A stretch of DNA of 64,000 nucleotides from Loxodes magnus (taxonomy: Eukaryota; Ciliophora; Karyorelictea; Loxodida; Loxodidae), in the NCBI GenBank assembly GCA_946699065.1, contig CAMPDV010000310.1, positions 293,694 to 357,693 of the forward strand, given 5' to 3'. The notes below the pieces were generated by a model. The model was not told the origin of the DNA. It did not search any database and saw only the letters and a list, made by a program, of their open reading frames with translations. The translations under genes and the position numbers were made by a program. This document shows positions 33,250-44,487 of this stretch, piece after piece. Position 1 is the first letter of the stretch, and the number at the start of each line of letters is the position of its first letter.

Positions 33250-33610
33250 TTAATATTTAATATTAAGAAAATGTTCTCATATTTCTTGTTAAAATTCTAA
33301 GAGGTCCGATGAGTTATGTCAGCTTCTTCAAATGGGGAATCTTCTTATTAAAAATTATTCTTAAATATTGAGTCAAATGCTTCAGTCTTCTTGAATAAGG
33401 TCCAAATAAGAATTAGTTATTAAGTCGGTAATTAGAAGGCCCGTCAGTCAAACTTTCATACTACTAGAGAGAACCCTCGGGGTAAGTTAGGTATGTCTCA
33501 ACGGAGCTTATTCACACTTTCCCGTGGTGGCATCTAGTTCGAGATTACTTGTAATGCAGTATACATTGCACTAGATTTCCTACTAGTTTTTCTGATGCGG
33601 CCAACATCCA
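33250..33610 (-). pseudogene. Decayed paralogue of the Trp-rich gene
   Basis: Aligns with 28516-28872 throughout (EKLVGNLVQCILHYKQSRTR; ITDLITNSYLDLIQEDWSIW; RFPIWRSW). The 5' splice site of the intron is gone (ACATACC in place of GTAAGCC) and four extra bases lie just after the intron. Exon 1 and the exon 2 core are therefore in different frames. The hairpin element at its 3' end was duplicated with it. Confidence 0.6.
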
Positions 33611-34036
33611 TTTTATATATTTTTATAATAATATAAAGAACAAAATATGAGTTTCAATATTTGAAATATTGAGACATAATTGAATAATTATTAGTTAAAA
33701 CCAATAAAATTATGTAAATTTAAAAGTTTCTGAAATTTCAATCATAGCTCCCTTTTTATCTCATTTTGATAAGGATTTTATTAGATAGTTAAATATATTT
33801 ATTAGTTCTTTTAATAGGATATATTCTTTTAGACTTTAGTCTGTAAAATATTTAAACTTTTCTAAATAATTAGTGATAGAATATTTTTTGTATTTATTAA
33901 CTTCAACCATCTTCTTTTATAATTTTTTATTAATAAAGTTTTTAAATTTAAAAATTAAGATTTAATCTATGTTTTTAAAACTGATAAAGAAAAAAACAAA
34001 GAAAAGTCTTAATGTATTTTAATAATAAAATAAATT
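33611..34036. other. A+T-rich spacer
   Basis: No gene supported. An inverted pair lies near 33655-33675 (CAATATTTGAAATATTG). Confidence 0.35.
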
Positions 34037-35025
34037 TTATTTTTGTAAGATGAAAAGCAAAAAATATCTTAAAAAATAAAAAATAATATAACAAAAAAAA
34101 TTTAAGATAAAAATTTTTAAAATTAAAAACAAGAAAATCATAAGATAAAACTGAAGCCTAAAACAATAAACATAAATTAAGCCTAAACTGAAAAACAAAA
34201 ACTTGAAGAAAAATAAAAAAATAAAATAAAAGAAAAAAATATAAAAAATAAAAAGACATAAGCAAGAAATATAAAAACAAATAGCTAGAAACAAAAAAAC
34301 TAAAAACTAAAACCTACAAATGAAAAAAAAATTATAGAAAATTATAAATAAAATGCAAGCAACAAAAGAAAGCTTAAAAAAAACAAAAAAAAATATAGAC
34401 GAAAACAAGTAAATCAAAAATAAAAGTAAAGAAAAAACTAAAAACAAAAACCAAAAACCAATATTTAAAATTAAGAAACCAAACAACAACATAAAAATAA
34501 GAGCAAGTAACCAAAAACAAAAACAAAAGTAAAAAGAAAAACTAAAAACTAAAACAAATAAACAAAAAACAAAAAACAAAAAACAAAAAGCCAAAATCGA
34601 GAAAAATTAACCAAAATCAAGATATCTAAAACCAAAATAAAGAAATCAAATACAAAAAACTAAAAGTTAGAAACTAAAAACTAAAAGCAAAAAAACAAAA
34701 ATCTAAATCAAGAACAAGAAACCAAAAACAAAAACAAGAAACTAAAAAGTAAAAAGTAAAAACTTAAAAAAACCAAGAACCCAAAAACCAAAAACTGAAA
34801 GCAAAAAAACAAAAATCTAAATCAAGAACAAGAAACCAAAAACCAAAACCAAGAAAAAGAACAAAAAACAAAAAACAAAAACAAGAAACCAAAAAGTAAA
34901 AACCAAGAAACCAAAAACCAAAAACTAAAAGCAAAAAACAATAAACCAAAAACCAAAAACCAAAAACTTAAAGCAAGAAACCAAAAACTAAAAGCAAAAA
35001 ACAAGAAACAAGAAACCAAAAATTA
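34037..35025. repeat. T-poor CAAAAA low-complexity tract
   Basis: About 1 kb built from degenerate AAACCAAAAAC, AAACAAGAAACC and AAACTAAAAGC units. T is scarce on the plus strand throughout, most strongly from 34440 on. Read on the minus strand it gives artefactual Phe/Leu/Trp-rich frames, which I do not take as genes. On the plus strand it would be a Lys/Asn/Gln/Pro-rich protein. The extreme strand asymmetry is the notable property. The CCAAAAA core recalls ciliate telomere-like repeats but is too irregular to call one. Confidence 0.8.
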
Positions 35026-35219
35026 AATACTATTTTCATCCTTTTTGCTGCTTTTCCAACATTATAATTTAAATTTCTCATATTTACTTTCTTTTACTCT
35101 TTTTATTATATTAATAATAAGATTCCGCTTTTATCAATTTTCTTTTTACATCTTATAAATTTTTACGTTTATTAAATTTCTAATTTATTTTATACTTCAT
35201 ATTTATTTTTATTTGTTTA
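35026..35219. other. A+T-rich spacer
   Basis: Short T-rich stretch between the T-poor tract and the coiled-coil gene; composition switches sharply at about 35030. No gene supported. Confidence 0.35.
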
Positions 35220-35757
35220 TTTTAACAATAATATTTAATTAAAGATTTAATTTTTTATTTATAAATTTGATTTTCCCTTTTACTTATTTATTTCGAATAG
35301 TAGTTTGACATTTAAATTATTCTTTAATCTTTTTTATATTTAATTTTTTCTATTTTTGTTTTAAAATATATCTTTCAATTATTTTTAATATTTAAATATT
35401 TAAAATTTTATTTTCGTTTATTTACAAATTTTATCTTTTAATTTCAATTTAATGATAATTTTTTTCTAAGTTAAATCTTTTATTTTTCTCTCTATTTACA
35501 CTCTTTCTATCGTACATCCATGTATTATCAAATCGATTTCCCTTAATATCCTCTTCAGTCTACCATTAGTCTTCTTTTAATTTATAATCATCTCCAAATT
35601 TTTTTTGTTTCTTATTTTCATTTGCTATCATCGCAGACCTTATTTTATCAGTGCTTCTTTTTAATTTCTTAAATAAATTTTCTGTCTTAATATCACATAT
35701 TCTTATTATTTTTATAATTTCTTTCTTATATTATATATTTATTAAATATTTTTTAAA
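35220..35757 (-). CDS. Lys/Glu-rich coiled-coil protein
   Basis: Minus strand, one frame: INIQYKKEIIKIIRICDIKT, ENLFKKLKRSTDKIRSAMIA, GDDYKLKEDQWQTEEDIKG, NRFDNTWMYDRKSVNREKNK, NLEKNYHQIEIKRQNLQINE and further Lys/Ile/Asn-rich helix. TAA/TAG read as Gln. The N-terminus runs into the structured boundary repeat and is not fixed; the C-terminus fades into A+T-rich sequence. No family is recognised. Confidence 0.5.
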
Positions 35758-36075
35758 ATCGCCATAGTTGTTCGAAGGTGAACAACAAGGTCATCTTCAT
35801 CAGAGGTTGGGGAAGTTAAGTACCCATAGTCGACTTCGTGTCTTCCTCTGCTTTGGTTTTGCCTCGAGACATAAGATTCTTAGACCTTCGACACTGACTT
35901 GGTTTGGCTTCGTTTATTTTTAATTCTGGAACGAAAAAGAATCAATATTGCGAGCTTCATCAGAGGTGGGGAATTTAAGTACCCATAATTGACACATGTC
36001 GTCCTCTGCTTTGGTGATGCAATGAGACACAATCCTGTCATGTCCTTGGACCTCCAGCAAGTATTAAAGATTACG
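35758..36075. repeat. Structured boundary repeat at the unit junction
   Basis: Junction of the two tandem units. Two versions of the hairpin module (tcttcatcag...cctctgctttgg) flank the sequence that corresponds to the left end of the window. It begins with a further inverted repeat (ttgttc...gaacaa near 35767-35784). The minus-strand coiled-coil gene to the left seems to run up to it. Nothing here matches a tRNA or 5S RNA that I can recognise. Confidence 0.4.
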
Positions 36076-36089
36076 AGTATTCTAAAATT

Positions 36090-36200
36090 ATATCAGTATT
36101 GAACATTTTTATCAGTACTGAATAATTATACCAGTATTGAACAAGGTTTATCAGTATCTGATAATTTTATCAGTAAGAAACATTCTTGTCAGTATGAAAC
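36090..36200. repeat. Degenerate TCAGTA tandem motif, six copies
   Basis: Copy-2 version of the motif cluster at 241-333. It has an inserted unit (tatcagtatctgataatttt) near 36150, so the cluster varies in copy number between tandem units. Confidence 0.5.
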
Positions 36201-36208
36201 ATTTTTTT

Positions 36209-36265
36209 AAAGAGCTGCGCACCAACGAGAGTGCTATGCGCTCTATAATCAAATTTATTTATTTA
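36209..36265 (+). repeat. Hairpin element with (TTTA)n tail, copy 2
   Basis: Equivalent of the element at 342-396, identical over the hairpin core. The tail differs (tttatttaaat rather than tttatgtaac). Confidence 0.7.
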
Positions 36266-36416
36266 AATCTTTTTATTACCCTTTAGCTAAAAATTTCTGT
36301 ACTTTAAATATCTTATTAAGATTGCCTGTCTCCTATAATGAGTTATTAGATAGCATCCCCAAAGTAGTGGGCTGGCTGAGAAATAAAATTGATTGAGACA
36401 AAATGTAGTATTTTAA

Positions 36417-38273
36417 ATGCTTAATGATACTTTTAAAGCCCATGATGGTAAAATTGAAGCTGATGAATATCTGATGTTCGTTTCTAATTACCAGAAATAG
36501 ATGTATTATTACAAAAGGACGCTGTACCTGTTTTTTATGTAGAAGAAATAATGGATGAAATTAGGAGGTGTTCTAGGATTATTACCTGCAGAATAATAGA
36601 TAATGTATTTTGGAGAGAGAAATTTCCAGAGAACGAAAACTGATTACTATCATCTTTCGTACATCTAGAACCTGACGCATAGAATAGATTGATAAGATCA
36701 GAGAGGAAAAAAATTCTCTTGAAATGTTTTGTCTTATCTAACATGTATTCATAATGTTCTAGTGGTTTATAATAGATTAGGGGAAGACAAATATTTAGCT
36801 TATATACGGACTATGATAGTACTGTATAAATAATTCTAAGAGAATAATCAGTGAAAGTATCTGACTTGATAAACTTTTAGTAGAAACTATAAGGAATATA
36901 GCTATTAGAAGAACTGATGATGAAGAGAGATGACTCTTGAAACAGCTATAAAATATAAAGATTATATAAACTCTCTTCATTCTAGTGACTTTAACTTCAT
37001 GCTTTATAATATGGGAGATTCTGAAATAGTAAAACGTTCTTAAATAAACAACTTATGGCTTTTTTATGGCTTATTTTTTTCTCATCAATAAAATATAACA
37101 TTTGATGGATTATCAAGCCTAAGAATGATTTGGAAAAGAATTGCTAGAAATATTCCAAGTCTTGAAATGGAAGGCATATTAGAAAGAGACTAACTGATTG
37201 AATATTTACACAAAAAAGCAGAAAATTCAGTGCAAAATACGCTAAGAAGTTGTAGTTTTATATTGGATTGTTTCAGAACAGCATTTTAGAGACTTAGAGG
37301 AATTACTAGTTTATATAATACAAGTAAGAATTTATCTTTAGTAAGGGAAAATTGTAAAGATTTGAAGGGAATTCTACTCTATATTTAGCCATCTGCCCAA
37401 GTGTGAAAAACTCCTTAAGTGATGCAGGAGTTGCAGAATTTATTCTAGGAGCTATTAAACTTAATAGATATGCTGCTTTAATAGGAGAAATGATGCTTAT
37501 TTTAGTATAATCAAATGCTTCTACGCCTCTTTTAGATTAGAGAATACGCTAAAATATTTAAAACGTTCTTAGTGCTCAATAAACTGAATAGGAAAAGTAA
37601 AGCAAACTAAATAAATGTCAAATCTTTATCAAACCTTAAGTTCTCCCTTTTCAAATCAAATTCATACATCCTAAAATAGCAAAGAGTGAAAAATTATTAT
37701 TTTAAGTCTAGCAAAGGCGAAGAAAGTGCTTGAGCTCTCTAAGAGATATTAGATGTTTGTAAAGAAGAAATTCTTTCACTACCTTTAGGAGTAAAATTTA
37801 TTTTACTTATAATTGAAAGAACAGCTTCTTAAGATAGCGCAGTATATGAGGCTTTCAAGGAAAGACTTCCTAAGCTTAACAGTTACGATATGAATTGGGG
37901 AAACGAAAGAAAATCAGTTAAAAAATAAGTAAGTCTTATAATAATGTAATTAGGATAAACTATAAGAACAAAATCAGGATATACAGCAAAAGTAAATAAA
38001 AGAAAGTGAAGAAAAACAGGAAGAAATATAAGAGGAAATTGAGAATAATATAGAAAAAGCTATTTTAATAGTAGGAATCTTCAACCAAGAAAAAGAAAAA
38101 ATATGGTAGCAAATGGAAATAAGACAGGATGTCCTATATGTTTTACATCTTTCTCATAAATATTGAAAGTTGCTTTGCATGATGATCCACGTCATTTGAA
38201 ATGTGAAATATGTCTATAGAGATTGAATTTTTGTCCTCTATTAGATAGAAACTTTAAAAACATTTTTAATTAA
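36417..38273 (+). CDS. Helical protein with C-terminal RING-like finger, copy 2 (frame break)
   Basis: Copy-2 version of the gene at 550-2408, including the 25-nt intron (37929-37953). It lacks one base near 38115 (atggaaataag versus atggaagatgag), which puts the RING finger out of frame just before its first Cys pair. A T-run near 37063 is also one base shorter. Either this copy is decaying or these are sequence errors. Confidence 0.5.
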
Positions 38274-38594
38274 ACTAGCAATCTTAAATTGAATATTCTA
38301 ACACTAATTATAAGCCTTTATTGAAGTAATATTAAAAGCTTAATTTAATTAAGATTATTAACTTTAAAATTTTTAATTTAATAATTTAAATTGAAAAATA
38401 AAATTTAGATTTCAAAACTTAGAATACAAAAAAGTTTAAGATGCTTTCTTAAAAGTTATAAAACTTTGTAAGCTTTTTTAGAACTAAATTTTATTTAAAG
38501 AGTTTTAATCTAATAATTAATTAGTTTTAAATTATTAACTTTATTAAGTTTTAAGTTTCTTCTAGCTTGATAATTATAAATTACATCAATTTAT

Positions 38595-39527
38595 ATGTAG
38601 CCAAAAAAGAATAAACATCCAATAGGGCGTTTTTACCACCTCTTCCAAAGACAAAAAGGAGGAGAGGAAGCGAGACGCCACTTCTTATAACTTCAAGTCT
38701 TTAATTTAATTGTAATCAACTTTTTGATCAGCCAAAAAAATAATAAAAGACCTAACAACTTCCAAAGCGGGCTAAATGACAAAATATTCCACAAACTCTT
38801 AACACGGAAAAGATACCTCGAAAACAACAGAAAATGTTATTGCATGACAAGTTAAGATCATTTGGCTTCAATTACGATCAAGTTGATGTAGCGTAGTTTG
38901 CTTTGATGGTGGTGAATCTCCATGAAGAGGTTTAAAGTTGAAATACTTGAACGAAAAAACTAATTTCCAAGCTAGAAGAAAATAATTAAATGGACGGGGA
39001 TTGTATAGACAAATATGAGCACTCAATAGATGTGTTCTTCAGCATCCAACACCACAAAGATAAGAACAAAACTTAGTCGAGGGATTAAGTAGCGAAATAA
39101 GAATAGGAAATTCAAATCCTAAAAGATCAAGAATGGAATAGCTGAATAATGAATTTAACCCAATGGTTGTCGAATACTAAGCTTAACCTCGAATGAGACT
39201 AATTCCGATCAGGAAGAGATGCTTTTGATACAGAAACCAATAACACCTATATCAGAACAGTCGGAAGTTTCAATAGAAATAGCGGGACTTTTAATAAACA
39301 AAGCAAACGGAAAAAATTCGACTAAAAAACATTTTTTGCAAAAAGAATGTAGTATTTATTTGAGGAAGTAGATGGAGTTATAACCAAGACTTGACAGGAA
39401 TGTAGGACGGAAAACCTATTAAAAAACCCGCGAATGGGAACGTATAATCTTCCTGTTACCCCAAACATTTTTGCGAAAAATGAGGAGTTTAAAGCGATGT
39501 ACTTGATAGGGTGAATCTAATAACAGA
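38595..39527 (+). CDS. Lys/Glu-rich protein with gag-like N-terminus, copy 2
   Basis: Copy-2 version of the gene at 2730-3660. After MDGDCIDK it has three extra bases (YEH replacing K-N), an in-frame change consistent with coding. One extra A in the run near 38602 and one missing C near 39461 are frame-changing relative to copy 1. The latter gives the better C-terminus (KNEEFKAMYLI). Confidence 0.5.
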
Positions 39528-41635
39528 AAAACAATTTTATATAATTATAATAGCATCAATTAATATTTGCTGTTTTTTCTAAAATTTTAGAGTATCAAAT
39601 GTCCTCATTTAAAATTGTTATTTCTCTTCATTAAAAGATAGAAATTTATTTTCCCCTCAAAATTTGGATTTTTAAGTAAAAAAAGTGATTTGATAATACT
39701 AATAAAAGATTAAAATAATACTATTTTTAATTACTATTATTTCATTGAAACTTAATCTCCCGATTCTAGTTTAGAAAAAAAACCAGATCTGATATTTTAG
39801 TAAATAAAATTTAGTAAACATTTTTTGGAATTAAAAAAATGTAAGTAAAAAATTAGCAAAAAAATAATCTTTTCGAACTTTATAAAACTTCGGCGTAATT
39901 TTTTAATAGAATATGACTATTTGAAAATACATAATTTAAAACTATAGAAACAATATATTAAAATGAATTTATTAGTGAAAAAACTTAGTTTATTGAAAGA
40001 TATTTGCTAGAATTAAATTAATTGATTCTATATTTTAAGAAAATTTATAAGGATTGAATAATAAATAAGTAATTATGATAAGAATTTAACAATTTTTATT
40101 CTAAAAGAATATGATAAACATTAAAAATATCATAATTTAATCACAAAATAATAAAAAAAACAAATGCATTTAAATAAATAAATTCTAAATAATAAATTAT
40201 ACTATTAAAAATATTTAGAATCTAATAATAAAAACTATAAATAAATAAATATAAAAAATAATAATAATAAGCAATAAAAATAATCTTAAATTAAGTTTGA
40301 AAGAATTATATTAATTTAATTTAACTATTTGATTATAATTTTTATTAAAATAGTATTATTTATTTCTATATATAATTTAAAATTATTTAAAGTTTTACCA
40401 TGCTTAAAATGTTTAAAATCAAAGAAAATTAAATTATTTTTTAAGTTATTTAATATATTTAATAAGTATAGTTAAATTTCTAAATGCTATTCTAACATAA
40501 TTTAATACTTTCTTTTATTTCTTATTGTAGCTTAAAATAATATGATAATTTTTAGTACATTTTTGATAATTTTACAATTAAAAATATTTTAAATTTGAAA
40601 TATAAATATTTTTTAACTTATAGAGATTTTGCTAAGCTAAAATTTTATGAAAAATAAATTAGAACTATTATATATTATTTAGAATATAATAAGAAATTAA
40701 ATATTTGTATAATAGATATAAAGAGTCCATTAATGATGCTTATAAATAAAATTATTTATTAATTTCTTTATTTACTATATCATTTCTTGTATACATTTAC
40801 TATATATAAAATACATTTCTTATAATACAAAACTTTAAAATTCTAGTCTAATTTATTTTTTTAATTTCTATATATATTTGAAAATATAATAAATGAATCA
40901 CTTGCTATAATATAATTAGAAAGAATATCTCTTTGATAAAAGTATAAATTAAATTTTATCAACTTAATAGAGTTTTTAATTAATTATAAAAGAGATTTTT
41001 ATAATTAATTTTGTCTGAAATGTTTAGAAAAATAAGTTTATATTATTTTTAATAGAAAGGAATATATTTAAACTAAAAATAAGAAGGAATTTATTCCTTA
41101 TTGATTCAATTTAGATTGTAAATTAGTAATTTAAAATTAAAATTTTATTAATATATTTTTTTGATTATTTATTAATTTACACTTTATGTTTTTTCTTTTA
41201 CTAATATTTTTAAATAATTTTTTAGAAACTGATAGCGTCAATTAAATTATAAGTAGTTTTTATAATCATTTTTATGGAAAAATTTAATTTTTTAAGTTTT
41301 CCATTAGTTATCCTTAACATATATTTAGAGTTAAATCTAGGTTATATAATTTTTTACAACTTTATCTTAACATTTAATTAAAATATTTTAATATTTATTT
41401 AAAATATCATTTAAAATAATAAATTTTCCTAAATTTTCTCTAATTATATTTTATTATTTTTTCCAACATTTAGTTTGGTTTCTTATAAAACACTAATACA
41501 TTTTATATATAAAATAATATTTTAAGGATTTATCAACAAAATAAAAGATATTAATATTTATGAATTTTTATTTAATTTAGTGTATTTTTTTCCTTAATAA
41601 GATATGCAATAAACTTTGGTTGTTTTAAATATATT
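39528..41635. other. A+T-rich spacer, copy 2
   Basis: Equivalent of 3661-5789, with many substitutions and indels against it. No gene supported. Confidence 0.4.
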
Positions 41636-42773
41636 TAATTTAAATATTTTTTATCTTTTTTCTTTCTTATTATTTAACTAATAATGATGTTTTTTATTAT
41701 TCAATTATTAAGTTATTTGTGTCATTCTAAATATTTCCTTTTAAAATATCTTTACTTTTATCTCCTTCAGTAGTTTTTTAATTTGATATTTGCAAGCAGC
41801 TTAAATTTTTCCAATAGCTAACACTTCTAATATATTTTTTTGAAAATGCATAAAATAATCTAAATTTTATTAAAATTAAAATATTGTTTAATTTTCTTTT
41901 AAATATTTAAATTATATTATATACTAATTTCTTTTCAAAATTAGTTAGTAAATTTCCAAGATTAATTTGAATTTATTCCTCATTTAAGCCATTATTCATT
42001 AACTTGCTATCTTAAGGAGTATTTTAAATAAATTTCAGTATGTTTAATATAGAAAATATAACTTCAAAAACAGAATTTTAAATATTCTAATAAAATTAAA
42101 AAAAAATATAATCTAAATATTTATCTTAAATAAGTATGATCTAAATTTCTCTAAATTTGCTACAAATATTTATTTTATTTTATTTTTTCACACTGTATTC
42201 TATAACTTTATAAGTTAAAACATTGCACAAACAATTTACCAGGCACTTTTACAAAAGAATATGCTTTATCTTATGCTTTGGTAGTCAGATAATTGTACTT
42301 TTATTAGACTATCTATATTTTCTATAATTAATGATTGATTATGTTCATATGTTTAGCTTTACTTAATAAATTATAAGCTTCTTAATTCACTTTATATTGT
42401 AAAATCTATTCTATAAGATTTTGAAAATAAAAAATGTTTTTAATTTAAATAAAAAATTAATATAAGCAAATTTTATTTATTAATTCTATCATTTTAACAT
42501 ATTTGTCTCTATGGAATAAATTATTAATATCAACTCATTGCTTTAAGTTATATTCCTATTGAGAACTATATTAAAAATAAATTTGGGTAAAATTCTATTA
42601 AAAAACTACTTTAAATTTTAGAGTCATGCAGACTACATGGATAATCCAAAAAAAACTAGAAGAATTTAGAAGTTTCCTTAAATTAACTATAACAAATCAA
42701 TAAGTAATATAGTAAGAAATAATCTCATCTTAAGTTGCGAACTGATTCATCCAGTTTTAAATATGAATTGCAT
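41636..42773 (-). CDS. Helical protein of unknown function, copy 2
   Basis: Copy-2 version of the gene at 5790-6926. The first 500 bp (42.3-42.77 kb) is virtually identical. Towards the 3' end a T-run near 41779 is altered by one base, which would shift the EVLAIGKIQ block, so the C-terminus may differ. Confidence 0.4.
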
Positions 42774-42806
42774 TTGCTTTATTATTCTGTGTAAAGTTAT
42801 TTCTAT

Positions 42807-44066
42807 ATGAGTGAAAGTAAAACATGCTTATATATATCTTCAAATGTTTCTACTATTAAATTTTATTTTGAAATCTTTCTAAAATTTCCAGGTAAAAATT
42901 TGTAAAGACAATAACATAAATCAAATTTACTTAAACTTATATTTTACTTTTTTATATTAGAAATAGATCTTCAAATTAAAATTTTTCATAAGAATTTACT
43001 GAAAAATAAATTAAATATTTGGAAGAAGTATATCAAATTAAACAGAACCGAATGTAGAATAAAAAAAGAGAGATAATGAAAGCAAGAAACGTAAAATGCT
43101 AAATGAGAAAAAGAAATTTACATTAATAAACTTAAATTTATATAAATTGCAGTATCTGAATTTAATCGGAAATTTCATACAATATAAATGTTATTAAAGT
43201 GAACTAATTAATAAGTTTTATACTTTTAGGTTTATTTAATTATTATTAAAGATTTTCCTTTAAAAATTTCTTTTATGAATTTAGTAAGAAATTTACTAAT
43301 ATAAACTTTTTAATTACTTCTTATGATTCATTATTATCTAGCATTTACATAAAATAAATATAAGATATTTATTCTTCTTTATACAAAATAATTTTCTATG
43401 ATTTTTAGTTTATATTTAGAGAAGAATTATAACTAATCTTTTTAATAAATTTTTGAGTTAAAGAAACTATTTTGTATTTTATTAATTATTAAAATAAATA
43501 GAAAAAATTCAAAATTTCTTGCAAAAAGTCTCTTCTAAACAGAATCCATCCCATTCAAATTACAATTAGCAAAACATACTCTAAGAACTCAAAGCTATGT
43601 TATAGGAGAATTTTAAATTTTTAAGAAACGTATAAGAGCTTGAAGAAAAATCGCATACCTAATGTCTAACACATAAATACAAAAAAATAAAAATTTCCAA
43701 CCAGTCAATCTGAGAATTGAACAAATAAAATCCAAATTAAATAAATTAGCGGAATTGACTGTAAGCTTATTTCTAAAAATATATATTCTAAGAAGAAGAC
43801 TCAGGAAGATTAGAAATGGAATAACACTTAAGACAATTTTAAACTTTAAAATTTTTGATTAATGGCAAACCAAATAAAGGTGACACCACGTTAATAAATT
43901 ATGTTATATTATAGTTTCTTAAATTATCTAATAGTTATCTTTCAAATATCGAGGAAATCTGCTCTTTTGTTTTTTATTTTGCAAAAAAATTCAAATAGTT
44001 AAGAATCAATAAAAATAAATTTTTTTATAAGATGTTAGATTGCAATTTTTATTTAATTTTTAATTA
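42807..44066 (+). CDS. Coiled-coil protein, copy 2
   Basis: Almost base-identical to 6960-8221, including both splice sites of the 69-nt intron. This is among the best conserved stretches between the tandem units, which suggests recent gene conversion or constraint. Confidence 0.5.
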
Positions 44067-44430
44067 TTGAATTTTTTATAATTTAAGCTATTATAATAAA
44101 AAATAATTACTTTGTATGCAATTTTTATTTATTTATTTATTTATTTATTAAAAATAGCTATTTTATTAATTATTAATCTTTTAATTTTGCATAAAGCTTT
44201 TAACTACATATATCTGGATTCTTAAATTTTAATAATTTTTTGTTTTTTATCAAGTTATTTTTATTTATCTTTTTTAATTATTTGATATTTTTTGTAAAGA
44301 TGTTTTGATTTACAATTTATTTATTTTAAAATTACTGTTGATGAAGGATTTAATTTTTTTAATTTAATATGAAAAAAATTAAAATAGTTTAGTTATTTAT
44401 AATTTATAATTTATTTTTCTTTTTTATTAT

Positions 44431-44487
44431 AAAGAGCTGCACATAAATGAGGTTCTACGCGCTCTATAATCAAATTTATTTATTTAT
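44431..44487 (+). repeat. Hairpin element with (TTTA)n tail, copy 2
   Basis: Same as the element at 8588-8644. Confidence 0.65.

Larger units (their letters stand above)
1..35853. repeat. ~35.8-kb direct tandem unit, copy 1
   Basis: Nearly every segment from here to about 28230 recurs in the same order and orientation about 35.76-35.87 kb downstream. For example, the micro-exon RING gene starts at 13108 and again at 48872, and the membrane-protein gene at 17957 and again (broken) near 53718. The left end of the window matches sequence at 35854-35861, so the junction is head to tail. The offset drifts because of indels and different copy numbers in internal repeats. The last 7.6 kb (28.2-35.8 kb) is seen only here because the window ends inside copy 2. 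Confidence 0.95.

Noticed and set aside
34037..35019. Phe/Leu/Trp-rich membrane proteins on the minus strand
   Set aside because: They are translations of the CAAAAA low-complexity tract; the composition is an artefact of the repeat.
34037..35025. Telomere array
   Set aside because: The CCAAAAA-like units are too irregular, contain many G and single-C variants, and continue into ordinary sequence on both sides.
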